8,569 nucleotides of DNA from JBBRLG01 sp038231495. GTDB taxonomy: Bacteria > Planctomycetota > Planctomycetia > Gemmatales > Gemmataceae. Numbering within the stretch: the stretch's first letter is position 1; every line of letters begins with the position of its first letter. Shown in pieces: positions 1 to 6,438 of this stretch. The notes under the pieces were generated by a model that was not told the origin of the DNA, did not search any database, and saw only the letters and a program-made list of their open reading frames with translations. The translations under genes and the position numbers were made by a program. The stretch spans positions 1 to 8,569 of the forward strand of contig JBBRLG010000322.1 in the NCBI GenBank assembly GCA_038231495.1. The letters run 5' to 3'.

Positions 1-1
1 G

Positions 2-937
2 GGCAAGCTGCACCTGGGCAACTATTTCGGTGCCGTCAAGCAACACATCGCCTTGCAGGACGAGACGGAGTGCTTTTACTTCATCGCGGACTATCACTCG
101 CTCACCACCATTCACGATCCCAAAGTGCTGAGCGAAAACACCCGCGACGTGGCGCTCGATTATCTCGCGCTGGGCCTGAACCCCGACAAGGCCGTTTTCT
201 TCCGCCAGTCCGACGTGCCCGAAGTTACGGAACTCGCCTGGATTTTCAGCACCGTGACCAACATGGGCCTGCTCGAACGCGCCGTGTCGTACAAGGAAAA
301 GACCGACCGCGGCATTGACGCCAGCGTCGGCCTTTTCTTCTACCCCGTGCTGATGGCGGCCGACATCCTCATTTACCGGTCGCACCTCGTGCCGGTCGGC
401 AAGGACCAGGTGCAGCACATCGAGATGACGCAGGACATCGCCGGCAAGTTTAATCGCACCTTCGGCGAGGTCTTTCCGATACCTAATTACCGCCTCGACA
501 AGGGGTCGAAAGTGCCCGGCACCGACGGCCAGAAAATGAGCAAGTCGTACGGCAACACCATCGAAATCTTCGCCGAGGGCAACGCGCTCAAGAAGACCGT
601 CATGGGCATCGTCACCGACAGCACGCCGGTCGAAGCGCCGAAGGATCCAGACCAGTGCAACGTCTTCACACTGTACAGCCTGTTCGCGACCGACGCGGAG
701 AAGGAAAGCCTGGCCGGCCGCTACCGCGCCGGCGGCATGGGCTACGGGGAGGCCAAGAAACTGCTGCTGGAAAAGATCAACGAACACTTCACGCCGGCGC
801 GGGCGCGGCGCAAGGAGTTGGCCGCCCACCCGGAAAAGGTGGAGTCGATTTTGCGCAAGGGTGCGGAGCGTGCCCGCGCCGAAGCCCGTCAAACCATGAC
901 CCTGGTGCGTAAGGCCGTTGGCTTCTTGCATGGCTGA
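2..937 (+). CDS. trpS: Tryptophanyl-tRNA synthetase, 5'-truncated by window edge
   Basis: Class I aminoacyl-tRNA synthetase that charges tRNA-Trp with tryptophan using ATP, in the cytoplasm. The reading frame is open from base 2, so the real start lies left of the window. The TTG at 53 is only an internal codon, because the HIGH-type ATP-binding motif (HLGN, bases 11-22, within GKLHLGNYFGA) lies upstream of it in the same frame. Other family marks are the GxDQ-like segment VGKDQVQHIEMTQDIAGKFN near 394-453 and the KMSKS loop, read as KMSKSYGNT, at 533-559. The C-terminal tail with ARARRKELAAHPEKVE is typical of bacterial TrpRS. About 311 residues are visible against a usual length near 330, so roughly 15-25 N-terminal residues are missing. 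No frameshift is seen. A 62-bp gap separates it from upp on the same strand. The identification is secure. Confidence 0.97.
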   Translation, partial: GKLHLGNYFGAVKQHIALQDETECFYFIADYHSLTTIHDPKVLSENTRDVALDYLALGLNPDKAVFFRQSDVPEVTELAWIFSTVTNMGLLERAVSYKEKTDRGIDASVGLFFYPVLMAADILIYRSHLVPVGKDQVQHIEMTQDIAGKFNRTFGEVFPIPNYRLDKGSKVPGTDGQKMSKSYGNTIEIFAEGNALKKTVMGIVTDSTPVEAPKDPDQCNVFTLYSLFATDAEKESLAGRYRAGGMGYGEAKKLLLEKINEHFTPARARRKELAAHPEKVESILRKGAERARAEARQTMTLVRKAVGFLHG

Positions 938-939
938 AA

Positions 940-967
940 GCTAATAGCTGACAGCTAACAGCTAATT
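940..967. repeat. Heptanucleotide tandem repeat, four units
   Basis: Four consecutive 7-mers follow the trpS stop codon: GCTAATA, GCTGACA, GCTAACA and GCTAATT. The consensus is GCTRAYA. This is a degenerate short tandem repeat of the kind that expands by slippage. It lies in the short trpS-upp gap and is not obviously a terminator, as it has no GC-rich stem. Its role is unknown. Confidence 0.7.
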
Positions 968-999
968 ACAAAAAAGGTTAGCCACCCCGGGAGACGCTC

Positions 1000-1629
1000 A
1001 TGTCGAAGGCCGGAATCGAAGTGTCGCACCACCCGCTGGTGTTGCACAAGTTGACGCAATTGCGCGACCGCGAGACGGTGCCGTTCGTGTTTCGCAACCT
1101 GGTGCGCGAGATCACGCTGTTGCTCTTTTACGAAGCGTCGCACGATTTAAGCCTGCACCGCTGCGTCGTGCAGTCGCCGCTCGCCCCCTTCCACGGGCAG
1201 GTCGTCGCCGACCGCATCGGCATCATGCCCATCCTCCGCGCCGGCCTGGGCATGGCCGACGCCATCGTTGAAATGATGCCCGACGTGCGCGTGTGGCACC
1301 TGGGCCTTTACCGCGACCACGACACCTTGCAGCCCGTCACCTACTACAACAAGCTGCCGCCGAAGCCGATTATTGACCTCTGCTTTGTCCTCGATCCAAT
1401 GCTCGCGACCGGCGGCTCGGCCCGTGCGGCCATCACGATCTTGAAGCAATGGGGCGCGAAGCGGATCAAGTTTATCGGCCTGATCGCGGCCCCGGAAGGC
1501 GTTCAGGCGTTGACCGACGAACACCCCGACGTGCCGTTGCACCTCGGCGTGATCGACAGCCACCTCGACGAACGCAGTTACATCGTGCCGGGCCTGGGCG
1601 ATGCCGGCGACCGCCAGTTCGGGACGTGA
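1000..1629 (+). CDS. upp: Uracil phosphoribosyltransferase
   Basis: Converts uracil plus PRPP to UMP and pyrophosphate in pyrimidine salvage; cytoplasmic. The 209-residue product matches the usual 208-209 residues. The N-terminal part VSHHPLVLHKLTQLRD and the segment PILRAGLGMADAI are family hallmarks. The PRPP-binding loop LDPMLATGGSA is at residues 131-141. The uracil-binding C-terminal segment ends GLGDAGDRQFGT. The ATG at 1000 is preceded by a GGGAG (989-993) at 6 nt spacing, and the start agrees with the family N-terminus. It lies downstream of trpS on the same strand and may be co-transcribed with it, though the functions are unrelated. A nested inverted repeat starts 16 bp after the stop and probably ends transcription. 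The identification is secure. Confidence 0.97.
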   Translation: MSKAGIEVSHHPLVLHKLTQLRDRETVPFVFRNLVREITLLLFYEASHDLSLHRCVVQSPLAPFHGQVVADRIGIMPILRAGLGMADAIVEMMPDVRVWHLGLYRDHDTLQPVTYYNKLPPKPIIDLCFVLDPMLATGGSARAAITILKQWGAKRIKFIGLIAAPEGVQALTDEHPDVPLHLGVIDSHLDERSYIVPGLGDAGDRQFGT

Positions 1630-1645
1630 GCGGTCAGGCCGGCGG

Positions 1646-1769
1646 GTAACCGTTCACTCCCCCCCTTGCGAAGGGGGGGTAGGGGAGGTGGATAGGACGC
1701 GATGACCGAGAACTGCCGTTCATGACCCCCCCCTACCCCCCCTTCGTAAGGGGGGGAGTGAGTGGTTAC
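1646..1769. repeat. 124-bp inverted repeat with nested C/G-run hairpins; likely bidirectional terminator
   Basis: The left arm (about 1646-1689) and right arm (about 1724-1769) are near-perfect reverse complements, from GTAACCGTTCACTC at the left end to GAGTGAGTGGTTAC at the right. Each arm holds its own hairpin: seven C plus TT, a 3-nt loop (GCG or CGT), then AA plus seven G (1659-1679 and 1736-1756). The element lies between the convergent upp and cation transporter genes. Its right end covers the TAA stop of the minus-strand gene (1766-1768). The structure could terminate transcription from both sides. Its composite form and terminal symmetry also fit a MITE- or BIME-like repeat unit. Which of these applies is inference. 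Confidence 0.8.
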
Positions 1770-2710
1770 GCGGGTGGTTCCTCGATGGCCGTCTTCAGCC
1801 GGTCGGCCTGTTCCAACGGCACCAGGGCGCTGTCCTGCCACGCGCCGGGGTCCTCGATCGGTTCGAGATGAACCGTCACTTCCAGTCCGGGCAATGTCGC
1901 GCGCAGCGCGTCCTCGATTTGGTTGCCGAGGTGATGGGCGTGGTCCACCGTGAAACTGCCCGGCACCAGTAGGTGAAAATCGGCAAACCGCCGTGAACCG
2001 GCCTGGCGCGTCCGCAGCGCGTGGTACGTCATCTGCGGGCCGAGGTGCGCCTCAATCGTCGCCCGCACTTGCCGCTGCTCCGACACCGGCAAGGCGTGGT
2101 CCATCAACCCGTCGAACGACCGCCGCAACAGGTCGAACGCCGCCCCCAAGATGTAGACGGCCACGACAATCGCCGTCAGCGCGTCGAGCGCCGGCAACTG
2201 CGTCAACCACACGAGCGACAAGCCGACGAGCACGCCGACGCTGGTAATCAAGTCTGTTAGCAGGTGCTTGCCGTCGGCCTCCAGCACGATCGACCCGTGC
2301 CGTCGCCCGGCCCGCAACAGCAAAAACCCGACGCCGCCGTTGATTGCCGCCGCCGCGAAGGTCAGGGTCATGCCCACGCCGAGCGTGTCGGGCATGGTCG
2401 GAGTGAACAGCCGGTACACCGAATAGCCGATGATGCCGAGGCCGGCCGCCGCGATCAGCAACCCCTCGACGCCGCTGGAAAAGAATTCGATTTTCTCGTG
2501 GCCGTAGGTGTGGTTGCGGTCGGCGGGCAGTGCGGCCAGGCGGAGGGTGAAAAACGCGGTGACGGCGGCGACGAGGTTGGCGACCGATTCGACCGCCTCG
2601 GAAACCAGGCCGACCGAGTTGGTGAGCAGGTACGCGCCGAGCTTGAGGAGCAGCGTCACGACCGCGGCGGCGATCGACAACAGGATGTAGGACTGCAAAC
2701 GATGTTTCAT
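1766..2710 (-). CDS. Cation diffusion facilitator (CDF) family transporter
   Basis: Predicted inner-membrane secondary transporter exporting divalent metal ions (Zn, Fe, Cd or Mn type) in exchange for protons. The 314-residue product has six hydrophobic segments, roughly 7-29, 35-57, 80-99, 110-132, 149-168 and 172-192. A cytoplasmic domain follows, ending in VDHAHHLGNQIED and VTVHLEPIEDP, as in CDF proteins. Signature PADRNHTYGHEKIE (62-75) aligns with the FieF segment PADDNHSFGHGKAE. The TM5 metal pair HxxxD is present (H149, D153). The TM2 pair, D45/D49 in E. coli FieF, aligns with E41 and N45, which is a variant site. The start at 2708-2710 was chosen because the first membrane helix begins immediately after it. 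A longer in-frame form starting at 2929 adds a low-quality N-terminus that overlaps the HxlR gene. No good Shine-Dalgarno is seen. The metal specificity cannot be assigned. Confidence 0.9.
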   Translation of the reverse strand: MKHRLQSYILLSIAAAVVTLLLKLGAYLLTNSVGLVSEAVESVANLVAAVTAFFTLRLAALPADRNHTYGHEKIEFFSSGVEGLLIAAAGLGIIGYSVYRLFTPTMPDTLGVGMTLTFAAAAINGGVGFLLLRAGRRHGSIVLEADGKHLLTDLITSVGVLVGLSLVWLTQLPALDALTAIVVAVYILGAAFDLLRRSFDGLMDHALPVSEQRQVRATIEAHLGPQMTYHALRTRQAGSRRFADFHLLVPGSFTVDHAHHLGNQIEDALRATLPGLEVTVHLEPIEDPGAWQDSALVPLEQADRLKTAIEEPPA

Positions 2711-2827
2711 CGCGCCGGGTCGCTGTCGGAAGGAGGGACCGCCTTGCTGCGATGATACCGTTTCCGCGCGGGCGCAAACAGGGAGCTTGTCTCCCGGCGC
2801 GAAGCGCAATCGGTTTGACCCCCTTCC

Positions 2828-2875
2828 GCCAGCGCATCCAGGAGGATTTCCAATCGTCATCGCCTCTGCGCTGGC
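2828..2875 (-). terminator. Stem-loop just downstream of the HxlR gene
   Basis: GCCAGCGCA (2828-2836) and TGCGCTGGC (2867-2875) form a perfect 9-bp stem with a 30-nt loop. It begins one base after the minus-strand stop codon of the HxlR gene. No U-run follows on the minus strand, so it is at best a weak or factor-dependent terminator or a 3'-end stabilising structure. It lies in the 166-bp gap before the cation transporter gene; nothing else was recognised in that gap. Confidence 0.3.
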
Positions 2876-2876
2876 T

Positions 2877-3230
2877 TCATCGGCCCGCCCTTCCTTCCAA
2901 TCGCCGCATGTGCTTCTTGCCCCACTCACACATCAAGTCGTTGAGGGGACGTAAGGTCCGACCATAAGCGGTCAGCGAGTATTCTACTTTGGGCGGCACG
3001 ACCGGGTAGACTTTGCGCCGGACGATGCCGTGGCCCTCCAGCTCGCGAAGCTGCTGCGTCAACATACGCTCGCTGACGTCGGGGATTTTGCGCCGCAGTT
3101 CGCCGAACCGACGTACTTCATCCCGCAGCCAGTAGAGAATCAGGGTCTTCCACTTGCCCCCAATCACGTCGAGAGTGGCTTCCACCGGGCAGTCGTAGTG
3201 GGGCACCTTCTTCGGTTTCTTCACAGCCAT
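2877..3230 (-). CDS. HxlR-family winged-helix transcriptional regulator
   Basis: DNA-binding regulator of 117 residues, the usual length for the family. The N-terminal CPVEATLDVIGGKWKTLILYW (14-34) is the HxlR signature; Cys14 is at the position of the redox-sensing cysteine of YodB/HypR-type members. The helix-turn-helix is RRFGELRRKIPDVSERMLTQQLRELEGHGIV (about 40-70), and a wing follows around VPPKVEYSLTAYG (78-90). It probably acts as a dimer. It is divergent from a short-chain dehydrogenase/reductase gene with a 191-bp gap, and HxlR regulators commonly control a divergently transcribed oxidoreductase. The inducer (an electrophile, quinone, aldehyde or oxidant) is inferred from the family and not seen. 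The ATG start lies next to a candidate operator. Confidence 0.93.
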   Translation of the reverse strand: MAVKKPKKVPHYDCPVEATLDVIGGKWKTLILYWLRDEVRRFGELRRKIPDVSERMLTQQLRELEGHGIVRRKVYPVVPPKVEYSLTAYGRTLRPLNDLMCEWGKKHMRRLEGRAGR

Positions 3231-3236
3231 GCTTAC

Positions 3237-3247
3237 CTAAATGTTAG
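3237..3247. promoter_or_regulatory. Candidate HxlR operator
   Basis: CTAA-ATG-TTAG is a dyad with 4-bp half-sites and a 3-bp spacer, embedded in an AT-rich patch (3234-3250, TACCTAAATGTTAGTAT) that stands out from its GC-rich surroundings. It lies 7 bp upstream of the HxlR start codon, where a bound dimer would block the gene's own transcription. TAC/GTA-flanked sites of this size resemble those of HxlR/YodB regulators. The site is inferred from position and symmetry. Confidence 0.35.
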
Positions 3248-3421
3248 TATCCCACTTTTTTCTGCGTACTTGTTGCAGAACCGGGTATAGCGTACCATCC
3301 TCGAAAGGTCTTGTCGAGGCCGTACAATTGGGCTACGGCATGGGCCTGGGGACGAACCTGGGCATGAAGTTGCTCCAGGGATGAAGGATTCGAGGACCGT
3401 TTTTTTTCAGGAGCGAAGCAT

Positions 3422-4153
3422 ATGCACGGCAAAACAGTCGCTTTGGTCACGGGGGCCAACAAGGGGATCGGCTTCGAGATCAGCCGCCAATTGGCCAACA
3501 ACGGGTTCACGGTCGTCCTGGGTGCCCGCGATGAAAGCAAAGGCACCGAAGCCGCAGCCCGACTGCGAAGCGAAGGGCTGGACGTCCTGTCCGTTCAACT
3601 CGACGTAACGGATCCCGCGACTGCCGCGGCCGCGGCGCGGTTCCTGGACGAGCGGTTCGGCCGGCTCGACGTGTTGGTGAACAATGCGGGTTTCTCTCAG
3701 GAGTTCAGCCTCGGCACCAAGCCCTCCGCCATGAGCCTCGCGACGTTGAAGGCCACCTACGAAACCAACGTGTTCGGCGTCGTCGCCGTCCTTCAAGCGG
3801 TCCTGCCCCTGCTGCGGAAGTCGGCGCCCGCACGGGTCGTGAACCTCTCCTCCACGCTCGGCTCGCTCGGCTCGCTGAGCGACCCGAAGTCACCTTTCTA
3901 CGGCGTGAATGTCCTGGCCTACAACTCGTCCAAAACGGCACTCAACGCCATCACGGTGGCCTTCGCCAAGGAGCTGGCCCCAGACCGCGTGAGCGTCAAC
4001 TCGGTCTGCCCCGGTTGGGTGAAAACCGACATGGGCGGCGCGGGCGCTCCGCGGACGGTCCAACAGGGTGCGGGCATTGCGGTGAAACTGGCTACGATGG
4101 AGAATCCGCCGACCGGCAAGTACCTCAACGACAACGGCGAAATTCGGTGGTGA
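3422..4153 (+). CDS. Short-chain dehydrogenase/reductase, carbonyl-reductase-like
   Basis: Classical SDR of 243 residues, cytoplasmic, expected to reduce a carbonyl group with NAD(P)H. The glycine-rich cofactor motif TGANKGIG is at 10-17. Arg36 after the second strand (GARD) suggests NADP(H) preference. The LDVTD motif is at 60-64 and NNAG at 87-90. Catalytic residues are N116, S143/S144 and Y167-x3-K171, followed by the CPGWVKTDMGG segment. The pattern TGANKGIGFEI and the ending PPTGKYLNDNGEIRW resemble bacterial relatives of carbonyl reductase 1. The ATG at 3422 has AGGAG at 3409-3413, 8 nt away. It is divergent from the HxlR regulator, probably its controller. The actual substrate is not evident. 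Confidence 0.93.
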   Translation: MHGKTVALVTGANKGIGFEISRQLANNGFTVVLGARDESKGTEAAARLRSEGLDVLSVQLDVTDPATAAAAARFLDERFGRLDVLVNNAGFSQEFSLGTKPSAMSLATLKATYETNVFGVVAVLQAVLPLLRKSAPARVVNLSSTLGSLGSLSDPKSPFYGVNVLAYNSSKTALNAITVAFAKELAPDRVSVNSVCPGWVKTDMGGAGAPRTVQQGAGIAVKLATMENPPTGKYLNDNGEIRW

Positions 4154-4199
4154 CGAGAGAATCCACAAAAGGAGCTATACTCGGCGCGGGGCAATGTGG

Positions 4200-4254
4200 C
4201 ACAAGCCTGAAGCGCAAGCGAAGGACTGTCCTTCGCTTGCGCTTCAGGCTTGTG
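4200..4254. repeat. Perfect 26-bp inverted repeat with 3-nt loop
   Basis: Bases 4200-4225 and 4229-4254 are exact reverse complements, separated only by CTG. The arms contain AAGCCTGAAGCGCAAGCG. Pairing continues outward through a few more bases with G:T wobbles (4196-4199 with 4255-4258). It lies 47 bp after the SDR stop without a following T-run, so a classical intrinsic terminator is less likely than an interspersed REP-like hairpin. From general knowledge, related hairpins with AGCGCAAGCGA arms recur in planctomycete genomes; copy number cannot be checked here. Confidence 0.9.
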
Positions 4255-4280
4255 TCATTCCAAGCCGCAGTGAGTCTAGC

Positions 4281-4406
4281 ATGTCAGTGTCACCGATCAT
4301 GTCGGTCGTTCAGCGCCTGTCCGATGGCCGCGGCAACCCGGAGGTTATTCGCCAGGTGTTGGCGGCAGGGTACGGTGGTAAGTCGTCGAGGGCTTCCGTT
4401 GGCTAA
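4281..4406 (+). CDS. Possible 41-aa small protein or gene remnant
   Basis: The frame from the ATG at 4281 reads MSVSPIMSVVQRLSDGRG and then NPEVIRQVLAAGYGGK, ending at TAA 4404-4406. The codons are GC-rich at third positions and the peptide looks protein-like. There is no convincing Shine-Dalgarno and no recognised family, and the frame continues upstream through the hairpin, which is noise. It could be a real small protein, a decayed fragment, or chance. Confidence 0.2.
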   Translation: MSVSPIMSVVQRLSDGRGNPEVIRQVLAAGYGGKSSRASVG

Positions 4407-4512
4407 CCGATTCCTTGGCGTTAGGAAGCGTCAAGCCGCCCACCCTGCCGGGCAGAAACGGTAAAACCGTCAATTTGGAGCCTCACCCGGCTCACCTTGC
4501 GTTGCATTCCGT

Positions 4513-4541
4513 TTGACCCTCCACTGCCGGGCAGTTAACAT
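4513..4541 (+). promoter_or_regulatory. Sigma70-like promoter of the coiled-coil gene, with palindrome in spacer
   Basis: TTGACC (4513-4518, 5 of 6 to consensus) and TAACAT (4536-4541, 4 of 6) are 17 bp apart. This would start transcription near 4548 and give a 30-nt leader. The palindrome CTGCCGGGCAG fills most of the spacer (4524-4534). An identical copy lies 79 bp upstream (4445-4455). This geometry suits a repressor site. The call rests on motif matching only. Confidence 0.4.
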
Positions 4542-4578
4542 TGTCCCTGACACGACTTGCCAATTCCGGAGTACACCG

Positions 4579-5514
4579 ATGGTTGATAAAGGGAACCTCA
4601 CCGTGGAGTCAACCATTCCTCTCAACTCCAATGCCGACCGCCTGAGTGCTCCCTTGATGGAACGGATGGACCCAGCCATTGGCGAAGCCAGTTCGGTAAT
4701 GGGCGCGATGATTACCGAAATGATCCGGCGAAGTCTCCGGGGCGGCGTGCTGCACCTCGGTGAAGAGCTGGGCAGCTACGTCGCCGAGCAAGTTACCACC
4801 ACGTTGCGAGAGCAGACGCCCCTGATCGAACAGGTGGCCGCGGAAGTCGCGGACCATACCGCGCGGACCGCCGCCACGGAGGTCGCCAAGGAAGAGGTCG
4901 GGTTGCTGCACGCGAAAACGCGCGCGGCCGACGAGCGCCTGGCCGTCCAGATCGGCGAGGCCGCCAAAGCCGCCGACGCGAAGACGTCCGAAGTGGCCCG
5001 CGATTTGGCCGGCCGGCTCACCGAGTCGGAGAAGCATTCGGCGGCCAAAACCGTCCAGGCGGCGCAGGCTCTTACGACCCAAATCGAGGAGACCGGGAAG
5101 CGCGTGACGGCAGCCGCGCGCGCGGAGTTGGACCAGCAGATCGAGCAGTTGCGCGACAAGTCGCGTAAAGGCATGGAAATCCTGATGGAGCGTATCCGAA
5201 CCCTGGAAGCGACGCTCAAGGACCAGGCCCGCCAACTGGCCGAGCAAGGGGCGGCGCGACGGTTGGCCGAGTCCGCCTTGCGGTCCGAGGTTGCGAAGCG
5301 CAGCGCCGCGCAGCACCAAGAACAGCACGAGAGGACCACCGCCTTACACGCCGCTGTTGAAAGCCTGATCGAAAAGAACGGCAAGGCGCTGCGCGAAGAA
5401 GTAGAAATCGTGCGGCAAATCAATGCCGGCCAAGACACACGCATCACCGAGTTGGAGAAGCCCCGCGGCCTCCGACGGCTGTGGCGCTCGCTGGCGTTTT
5501 GGCAGAAACGCTGA
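4579..5514 (+). CDS. Alanine/glutamate-rich coiled-coil protein of unknown function
   Basis: Hypothetical protein of 311 residues; no family recognised. The ATG at 4579 was chosen because GGAG (4568-4571) lies 7 nt upstream. A longer TTG start at 4513 would sit in the putative -35 box. The first ~60 residues are mixed sequence with a hydrophobic patch (AIGEASSVMGAMITEMIRR). From about 70 to 295 it is almost continuous predicted helix rich in A, E, K, R and Q with no proline or glycine breaks. This is typical of a long coiled coil and recalls apolipoprotein- or chemoreceptor-like stalks. There is no signal peptide or membrane span. The end, RGLRRLWRSLAFWQKR, is basic and aromatic and could be an amphipathic membrane or partner anchor. 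It is cytoplasmic by composition. A structural or scaffold role is only a guess. Confidence 0.85.
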   Translation: MVDKGNLTVESTIPLNSNADRLSAPLMERMDPAIGEASSVMGAMITEMIRRSLRGGVLHLGEELGSYVAEQVTTTLREQTPLIEQVAAEVADHTARTAATEVAKEEVGLLHAKTRAADERLAVQIGEAAKAADAKTSEVARDLAGRLTESEKHSAAKTVQAAQALTTQIEETGKRVTAAARAELDQQIEQLRDKSRKGMEILMERIRTLEATLKDQARQLAEQGAARRLAESALRSEVAKRSAAQHQEQHERTTALHAAVESLIEKNGKALREEVEIVRQINAGQDTRITELEKPRGLRRLWRSLAFWQKR

Positions 5515-5620
5515 TGGGACTTGGTTGGCCGTCTGGTTTTTGGATCAAGTGGCCTGAGCAGAAAGGGTCAGAAATAGGGTCGGGCGCAACATACCATCTA
5601 TTTCATCCGAAAGGGATAGG

Positions 5621-6427
5621 ATGACCGGCTCACAAACGACACCGTTGCCTGGGGAAGAACTCCAGGCGGAAAAGATGCCAGGCCACTGGCTCCTGGCCCG
5701 CTTGGGAAAACGAGTTCTCCGTCCAGGCGGGCGACAACTGACTTGCCGAATGATCGAGGCTTTGAACATCCGACCCTCCGATAAGGTCATCGAATTTGCT
5801 CCGGGCCTCGGTGATACCGCTCGGCTAACCCTCAAGCGGAAACCGGCCAGCTACACGGCGATCGAACGGGACAAAGACGCTGCGGCACTGGTGCAGAAAC
5901 TCCTCCGAGCGCCTGAACAGCGTTGCGTGGCGGGCCTGGCAGAAAATACGGGACTACCGGACGCAGCGGCCACGGTCGTCTACGGCGAAGCCATGCTTTC
6001 GATGCAAACTCCCCAGCAGAAGACTCGGATTGTTCGAGAAGCGCACCGATTGCTGAAGCCCGGTGGACGTTACGGCATTCATGAGCTTTGCCTGATTCCG
6101 AACGACCTCGGTGAGAACACCAAACACGAGATTCAGCATGAACTCTCAACCGTCATCCACCACGGCACCCGGCCCTTGACGATTGCGGAATGGCAAAGCC
6201 TCCTCGAATCCGAAGGATTCTCGGTCCCGGCGCACGCTCAGGCACCGATGCACCTGCTGGAGCCATTGCGGATCATCCGCGACGAGGGAATGTTCGGTGC
6301 TCTGCGTTTCGCCATGAACCTTCTTTGCCAGCGGGAGGCACGCCGCAGGGTTCTGGCCATGCGTCGAATCTTTGGCAAGTTTCGAGAGCATTTGGCGGCG
6401 GTCATGTTGATTGGGGTAAAGAAGTAG
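5621..6427 (+). CDS. Class I SAM-dependent methyltransferase
   Basis: Product of 268 residues with a Rossmann-type SAM-binding fold. Motif I is KVIEFAPGLGDTA (55-67) with the acidic-glycine loop E58-x3-G-x-G64. The acidic end of strand 2 follows in YTAIERDKDAA, then GLAENTGLPDAAATVVYGEAML (motif II region) and REAHRLLKPGGRYGIHEL (motif III region). The N-terminal GHWLLARLGKRVLRPGG and C-terminal RRRVLAMRRIFGKFREHL are recurrent in a distinct methyltransferase subfamily. The ATG at 5621 follows AAGGGATAGG. A second in-frame Met at residue 19 is possible but less well placed. It is followed after 11 bp by a cupin gene whose ribosome-binding site overlaps its stop codon, so the two form an operon. 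The substrate is unknown, though a small molecule is likelier than RNA or protein. Confidence 0.9.
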   Translation: MTGSQTTPLPGEELQAEKMPGHWLLARLGKRVLRPGGRQLTCRMIEALNIRPSDKVIEFAPGLGDTARLTLKRKPASYTAIERDKDAAALVQKLLRAPEQRCVAGLAENTGLPDAAATVVYGEAMLSMQTPQQKTRIVREAHRLLKPGGRYGIHELCLIPNDLGENTKHEIQHELSTVIHHGTRPLTIAEWQSLLESEGFSVPAHAQAPMHLLEPLRIIRDEGMFGALRFAMNLLCQREARRRVLAMRRIFGKFREHLAAVMLIGVKK

Positions 6428-6438
6428 GAGGTTCCGCA

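Larger units (their letters stand above)
4154..4578. other. Repeat-bearing intergenic region, 425 bp
   Basis: Between the SDR stop and the coiled-coil gene lie a 26-bp hairpin (4200-4254) and a short possible coding remnant (4281-4406). A bulged stem-loop follows, with GCTTC 4392-4396 / GAAGC 4425-4429 and CTAAC 4403-4407 / GTTAG 4420-4424. Two copies of the palindrome CTGCCGGGCAG (4445-4455 and 4524-4534) and a promoter-like pair (4513-4541) complete the region. No tRNA or other RNA gene was recognised. Confidence 0.7.

Noticed and set aside
2052..2837. Minus-strand open frame of 261 codons overlapping the cation transporter
   Set aside because: Arg-rich frame-shifted reading of the transporter gene, which has clear membrane helices and family motifs in its own frame.
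3261..3300. Promoter for the SDR gene (TTGTTG 3270-3275, TACCAT 3293-3298)
   Set aside because: Spacing is 17 bp but both boxes match poorly, and it lies over 120 bp from the start codon; too weak to annotate.
3298..3384. Short frame ending MGLGTNLGMKLLQG before the SDR gene, possibly a gene remnant or leader peptide
   Set aside because: Under 30 codons, no start signal and no recognisable homology; it cannot be told from chance.
4609..5447. Overlapping minus-strand open frames (4609-5328 and 4776-5447)
   Set aside because: Antisense shadows of the coiled-coil gene, caused by its GC-rich third positions. The plus-strand frame has a ribosome-binding site and coherent heptad-like composition.
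5560..5582. AGGGTCAG and AGGGTCGG direct repeat upstream of the methyltransferase, possibly half of another REP-like element
   Set aside because: Only two 6-8 bp matches and no complementary arm nearby.
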